Below, in pieces: positions 60,264 through 64,000 of a stretch of 64,000 bases of DNA; position 1 is the stretch's first letter; every line of letters begins with the position of its first letter. Both the position numbers and the translations under genes were made by a program. Source of the DNA: Neolewinella agarilytica (GTDB taxonomy: Bacteria > Bacteroidota > Bacteroidia > Chitinophagales > Saprospiraceae); assembly GCF_900110645.1 (NCBI RefSeq), contig NZ_FOFB01000005.1, positions 1 to 64,000 of the forward strand. Reading direction: 5' to 3'. The notes beneath the pieces are model-generated. The model worked only from the letters and a program-made list of their open reading frames with translations, had not been told where the DNA came from and did not search any database.

Positions 60264-61466
60264 ATGACCAAAAACCTCCAAATAGACGTCGACGAAAGAG
60301 GCTACTACGGCCGTTTCGGCGGAGCCTATATCCCTGAAATGCTGCACCCTAACATTGAGCAGCTGAAGAACACCTATCGTGAGATGACGGCTGACCCGGA
60401 CTTCAAAAAAGAGTTCGATGCGCTGCTGAAAGACTACGTCGGCCGGCCAAGCCCGCTCTATTTTGCTAAACGACTGAGTGAGCATTACGGTACCAATATT
60501 TACCTGAAGCGGGAAGACCTGAACCATACCGGCGCCCATAAGATCAATAACACCATCGGTCAGATTCTGGTAGCGCAGCGCCTGGGTAAAAAGCGGATCA
60601 TTGCCGAAACCGGCGCAGGACAACACGGCGTAGCTACCGCTACCGTCTGTGCTCTTGTCGGGCTGCAGTGCATCGTCTACATGGGCGAGGTGGACATCGC
60701 CCGGCAGGCACCCAATGTAGCCCGGATGCGGATGCTGGGCGCTGAAGTGCGCCCAGCGCTCAGCGGGTCTAAAACGCTCAAAGATGCCACTAATGAAGCC
60801 ATCCGCGACTGGATTAACAACCCTGAAGATACCCATTACATCATTGGCTCGGTCGTCGGTCCGCATCCTTATCCGGACATGGTCGCCCGTTTCCAGAGCG
60901 TCATCTCAGAGGAGATGAAATGGCAGTTGCAGGAAAAGCTCGGTCGGGATTATCCGGACGCCATCGTCGCATGTGTAGGCGGTGGTAGCAATGCAGCCGG
61001 CGCCTTTTACCACTATTTGAACGATGAGCGCGTACGGCTCGTCGCCGTCGAGGCGGCTGGGCTTGGGGTGGATTCCGGTGAATCCGCCGCTACTTCCGTA
61101 TTGGGCACCGAGGGTATTATTCACGGCTCCCGCACCTTGCTGATGCAAACGGAAGACGGACAAGTCATCGAGCCTTACAGTATTTCTGCCGGACTGGATT
61201 ACCCTGGCATTGGCCCACTCCATGCTTTCCTGATCGACTCAAAGCGCGCCGAAGCCATCAGCGTCACCGACGAAGATGCGCTGGCCGCAGCGCTGTTTAC
61301 TGCCCGCACGGAAGGTATTATTCCTGCTCTGGAAACCGCCCACGCTTTTTCAGCGCTCGACCAAATGGAATATGGGCCGGACGACGTAATTGTCGTTTGC
61401 CTCAGCGGACGGGGAGATAAGGACCTGGCCGCCTTTACTACCTATTTGAACGGACTGGCCGGTTAA
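60264..61466 (+). CDS. trpB: Tryptophan synthase beta chain
   Basis: A 400-residue PLP enzyme that joins indole and serine. The PLP Lys is in [14 protein letters not shown], the phosphate loop is [10 protein letters not shown] and the catalytic Glu region is [11 protein letters not shown]. It reads as the standard TrpB1 type that pairs with TrpA. The ATG at 60264 follows operator-like repeats, so it may be partly independent of trpEG. Confidence 0.96.
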   Translation: MTKNLQIDVDERGYYGRFGGAYIPEMLHPNIEQLKNTYREMTADPDFKKEFDALLKDYVGRPSPLYFAKRLSEHYGTNIYLKREDLNHTGAHKINNTIGQILVAQRLGKKRIIAETGAGQHGVATATVCALVGLQCIVYMGEVDIARQAPNVARMRMLGAEVRPALSGSKTLKDATNEAIRDWINNPEDTHYIIGSVVGPHPYPDMVARFQSVISEEMKWQLQEKLGRDYPDAIVACVGGGSNAAGAFYHYLNDERVRLVAVEAAGLGVDSGESAATSVLGTEGIIHGSRTLLMQTEDGQVIEPYSISAGLDYPGIGPLHAFLIDSKRAEAISVTDEDALAAALFTARTEGIIPALETAHAFSALDQMEYGPDDVIVVCLSGRGDKDLAAFTTYLNGLAG

Positions 61467-61569
61467 CCAATAAAACGAATCGCGATGTGCTCCTTTGGAT
61501 TGTCCTGCGGAACAACCCACGGTCAGCCATCACTACGATAGACGCCCTTCCGGGGCTAAAAAGTTAAAC

Positions 61570-62361
61570 ATGAATAGATTAACTCAACTCTTCGATAAAA
61601 AGAAAGATAATCTGCTAAACGTCTACTTCACGGCGGGCTACCCCCAACTGGATAGCACCGTAACCATCATCAGGAACCTGGCAGAAGCCGGCGCTGACTT
61701 GATTGAAGTTGGCATGCCCTACTCTGACCCAATGGCGGATGGAGAGACCATCCAGCAATCCAGCATGAAGGCGCTGGCGAACGGTATGACACTGGAAACA
61801 CTGTTTCAACAATTGACCGAAGCCCGAAACCATACCCAGGTTCCGCTCGTGCTGATGGGCTATTTCAATCAGGTGATGCAGTATGGCCCGGAGCGTTTTG
61901 TCAAAGCCGCCAGGGAAGCGGGTGTCGATGGGCTTATCCTGCCCGACCTGCCGGTGTTTGAATACGAGCAGGAATTCCGGGAGATTACAGATCGCTACGA
62001 TATGCAGGTAACTTTCCTGATTACTCCGCAGACCAGCGAAGAGCGAATTCGTCAGATCGGCAAGCTAAGTACGGGCTTTATCTATGTGGTATCCAGCAGT
62101 AGCATCACGGGCAAAAGTGGCGAAATTACGGAAGGACAGAAGGCCTACTTCGCGCGAATTGCAGCCATGGATTTAACTCAACCGAAGTTGATCGGTTTTG
62201 GCATCAGTGATGCGAAAAGCTTCCGGACAGCCTGTGCGTATGCCAATGGTGCCATCATCGGTAGTGCGTTTATACGGGCCCTGAAGGACGTGGACGATGT
62301 AGCAGCGGCGACCCGTAGCTTTGTTCACGGTATTCTTTCGCCGGCTTCAGTCGGCGCATAA
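61570..62361 (+). CDS. trpA: Tryptophan synthase alpha chain
   Basis: From the ATG at 61570 the protein has 263 residues, normal for the family; a TTG at 61495 would add 25 unrelated residues and is rejected. Catalytic Glu (LIEVGMPYSDP) and Asp (SDPMADG) are present, and the substrate loop has LPDLPVFEY. It splits indole-3-glycerol phosphate and passes indole to TrpB. The final residues LSPASVGA are encoded by a REP-like hairpin. Confidence 0.95.
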   Translation: MNRLTQLFDKKKDNLLNVYFTAGYPQLDSTVTIIRNLAEAGADLIEVGMPYSDPMADGETIQQSSMKALANGMTLETLFQQLTEARNHTQVPLVLMGYFNQVMQYGPERFVKAAREAGVDGLILPDLPVFEYEQEFREITDRYDMQVTFLITPQTSEERIRQIGKLSTGFIYVVSSSSITGKSGEITEGQKAYFARIAAMDLTQPKLIGFGISDAKSFRTACAYANGAIIGSAFIRALKDVDDVAAATRSFVHGILSPASVGA

Positions 62362-62383
62362 ACTTTCGCCGACTGAAGTCGGC
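62340..62383. repeat. REP-like hairpins spanning the trpA stop
   Basis: GCCGGCTTCAGTCGGC (62340-62355) and GCCGACTGAAGTCGGC (62368-62383) are each self-complementary and also pair with each other; the trpA TAA lies between. The family also occurs at 24405-24443. Confidence 0.75.
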
Positions 62384-62398
62384 GCTACAAAGCAAATC

Positions 62399-63289
62399 AT
62401 GAAGCCCAGGCTCATCGTTATCGGAGGCCCAACGGCCAGCGGGAAAACTTCCCTTGCCATCGAAGTGGCTAAGCATTACCGGACGGAAATCATCAGTGCG
62501 GACAGCCGTCAGTTCTACACCGAGATGAAAATCGGGAATGCCCGCCCGACGGAGGAGGAATTGGCGCAGGTGCCCCATCATTTTGTGGCGGACCGAAGTT
62601 TGATGGATCCACTTACGGCGGGGAGATTAGCGGAAGCGGCACTCGATTTGCTCACGGAGCTGTTTCAGCGCCATCAGGTAGTAGTGCTTACCGGAGGTAG
62701 TGGCTTATACCTTCGCGCACTCTGTGAAGGGCTCGATGAGTTTCCTGAAGTCACCGGGGAGGCGCAAACGCAGGTGCAGGGTCTGTTGGAGGAGCAGGGA
62801 ATCACCGGCCTGCAGGCATTACTCCAGGAACTGGACCCTGCTTATTTCGCAGTGGTCGATCATCAAAACGCCCGCCGCCTGGAGCGGGCCCTGAAAGTCT
62901 GCCTCTCCTCCGGTAAACCCTATTCCTCCTTCCTGGGTAATCGCCCCGAACGCCCCTTTGATTGCCGGTATTTTACCACCAATCTTCCCCGTCCGCTCCT
63001 CTATGATCGTATTAACCGACGGGTAGACCTCATGCTGGAAGCCGGCCTCGAAGCTGAAGCCCGCTCCCTTTCCTCTTTTCGCCATTTACCCGTTCTGCAA
63101 ACCGTCGGATATCAGGAGTGGTGGCCTTATTTTGAGGAAGAATACTCCCGTGACCGGGCCATTGAGCTGATTAAACAAAATAGCCGGCGGTATGCCAAAA
63201 GGCAGGTGACATGGTTTAAAAAAGGAGGACTTTATCAACCGGTAAATGATCTGGCAGACATTGTCGAGAAAATGACTGATGCTAACTAA
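62399..63289 (+). CDS. miaA: tRNA dimethylallyltransferase
   Basis: A 296-residue enzyme that prenylates A37 of tRNAs reading UNN codons. It has the P-loop GGPTASGKTSLA, the conserved DSRQFY motif and GGSGLYLRALCEG. The ATG at 62399 is chosen because the upstream in-frame extension is REP sequence. It follows trpA by 37 bp. In enterobacteria this modification affects trp attenuation, so the neighbourhood is suggestive. Confidence 0.95.
   Translation: MKPRLIVIGGPTASGKTSLAIEVAKHYRTEIISADSRQFYTEMKIGNARPTEEELAQVPHHFVADRSLMDPLTAGRLAEAALDLLTELFQRHQVVVLTGGSGLYLRALCEGLDEFPEVTGEAQTQVQGLLEEQGITGLQALLQELDPAYFAVVDHQNARRLERALKVCLSSGKPYSSFLGNRPERPFDCRYFTTNLPRPLLYDRINRRVDLMLEAGLEAEARSLSSFRHLPVLQTVGYQEWWPYFEEEYSRDRAIELIKQNSRRYAKRQVTWFKKGGLYQPVNDLADIVEKMTDAN
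62761..62781 (-). repeat. Dispersed 20-mer repeat inside miaA
   Basis: Minus strand CCCTGCACCTGCGTTTGCGCC; on the plus strand it encodes EAQTQVQG in the substrate-binding insert. Confidence 0.65.
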
Positions 63290-63301
63290 TACATTGTGGC
63301 T

Positions 63302-64000
63302 TTACCCTTTAGCATACTCCTCCAAATAGCCAAAGTGAGGGCCCAGTTTTCCGTCTACGGTTACACTGGCCCGCTCCAGAATGCCGGATTTCTCCCGGGC
63401 ATATTCGGGCAAAATTTTCTCAATGAACACTTTCCCAAAGGCTTCGCTGGCGTCACGGGGGAGCTCACTGGGAAGGTTGTCAATGGACATGATATCAATG
63501 CCATCCGTTCTGTATGCCTCTGTTTCTTCGCCCGTCAGCGGGTCATAACCGAAAACCGGATCCGCGATGGTGGAGGCCCGCAGAGTAGAAGGAACGCTCG
63601 CCGCCGGGGCAATATCACAGGTAACGTCGCCGATTACCCGAATACGGAAGTCATCCGTTGTCATTTCCTCCCGGGTAAAGAAGGCTGGGGCCTTCCCATC
63701 CCAAAAAATACCATTGATGAAAAGGTCGGACACTTTTGCGTAGGGCGCAAAATTTGACTGGTACTCTTCCCCGTTTTGATAGAAATGCTGTTTGTCAATG
63801 GGGCCACCCTTGGGGTGTTTGGCGTAATCCCGGACGTGTAATTGGGTGAAGACCGCTTCGTCCTTCTTTTCGCCATTGAGATAGGCTGCAGGGCTGATTT
63901 TTGTGAAGCCCATATCTTCCAGCACCTGGGCAGCACCCTGGCCCACGCGACCGGTGCCAGTAAGTACTATGCGGATTGGAGGTAAGGTCAGTTTGGCGTA
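63302..64000 (-). CDS. Saccharopine dehydrogenase-like protein, C-terminal part (partial at the window edge)
   Basis: The frame runs off the right edge, where it still reads RIVLTGTGRVGQGAAQVLE, a Rossmann GxGxxGxG motif. The C-terminal part contains DVTCDIAPAASVPSTLR and TIADPVFGYDP, typical of NAD-dependent, lysine-forming saccharopine dehydrogenase. Alanine dehydrogenase/transhydrogenase-like relatives share the fold. At least 232 residues are present. It converges on miaA, with 12 bp between the stops. Confidence 0.8.
   Translation of the reverse strand, partial: YAKLTLPPIRIVLTGTGRVGQGAAQVLEDMGFTKISPAAYLNGEKKDEAVFTQLHVRDYAKHPKGGPIDKQHFYQNGEEYQSNFAPYAKVSDLFINGIFWDGKAPAFFTREEMTTDDFRIRVIGDVTCDIAPAASVPSTLRASTIADPVFGYDPLTGEETEAYRTDGIDIMSIDNLPSELPRDASEAFGKVFIEKILPEYAREKSGILERASVTVDGKLGPHFGYLEEYAKG

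Noticed and set aside
60153-60866. Minus-strand frame across trpB and its upstream repeats
   Set aside because: Antisense to trpB; repeated Tyr/Cys/Thr text comes from the two upstream direct repeats.
61495-61569. N-terminal extension of trpA from a TTG
   Set aside because: The added residues are unlike any TrpA; the ATG at 61570 gives the normal length.

Overview
The window looks like a chromosomal segment of a Bacteroidota member, most likely Saprospiria/Lewinellaceae. Reasons: a type IX secretion (T9SS) C-terminal sorting domain, paired DUF4331 proteins with the SSHREAP start, a PorE-like PD40/TPR protein, Bacteroidota-type promoters (TTTG-N19-TAnnTTTR), fairly GC-rich DNA with AT-rich patches, and many family-typical intergenic repeats. 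The family assignment is inference; the phylum is well supported.

Layout. 36-6248: one large secreted metalloprotease/beta-helix gene, read on the minus strand, split by an intact IS4-family element (3470-5008, 11-bp target duplication) and also shifted out of frame by a C8 tract just after its start codon. 6363-10942: two minus-strand genes forming a candidate conflict module, an EAD11-like/CHAT protease and a caspase fused to an alpha/beta-hydrolase. 11228-19166: M28 peptidase, fatty-acid-hydroxylase-type membrane enzyme, DUF2254 protein, an outer-membrane barrel, four 160-bp tandem hairpin repeats and pbpC. 19437-28114: S9 peptidase with an FGE-like tail, a MITE-like element, a secreted unknown, a methyltransferase, mutS2 and an AT-rich VWA lipoprotein. 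28404-36582: PorE-like SPOR protein, esterase, threonine dehydratase-like enzyme, a TIR-like/TPR/SDR fusion and tmk. 36572-39025: a lone AT-rich nuclease/P-loop ATPase gene, probably acquired. 39319-49884: an HGSNAT-like membrane acyltransferase followed by a MITE with perfect ends, a T9SS cargo protein, a TPR lipoprotein, two DUF4331 proteins, DUF58 and arrestin-like proteins. 50200-57595: lipoprotein, phosphoesterase-Omp85 fusion, membrane protein, argS. 57890-63289: a trp locus with leader peptide and attenuator, then trpE, trpG, trpB, trpA and miaA; trpD, trpC and trpF are absent here. 63302 to the window edge: partial saccharopine dehydrogenase-like gene.

The most unusual content is the caspase/CHAT pair, the isolated nuclease-ATPase gene, the TIR-like/TPR/SDR fusion, and a rich set of repeats: a dispersed 20-mer found at 12 sites both between and inside genes, two MITE-like elements, three minisatellites, REP-like hairpins (one supplies the end of trpA), and 160-bp tandem hairpins. 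No tRNA, rRNA or CRISPR array was recognised.
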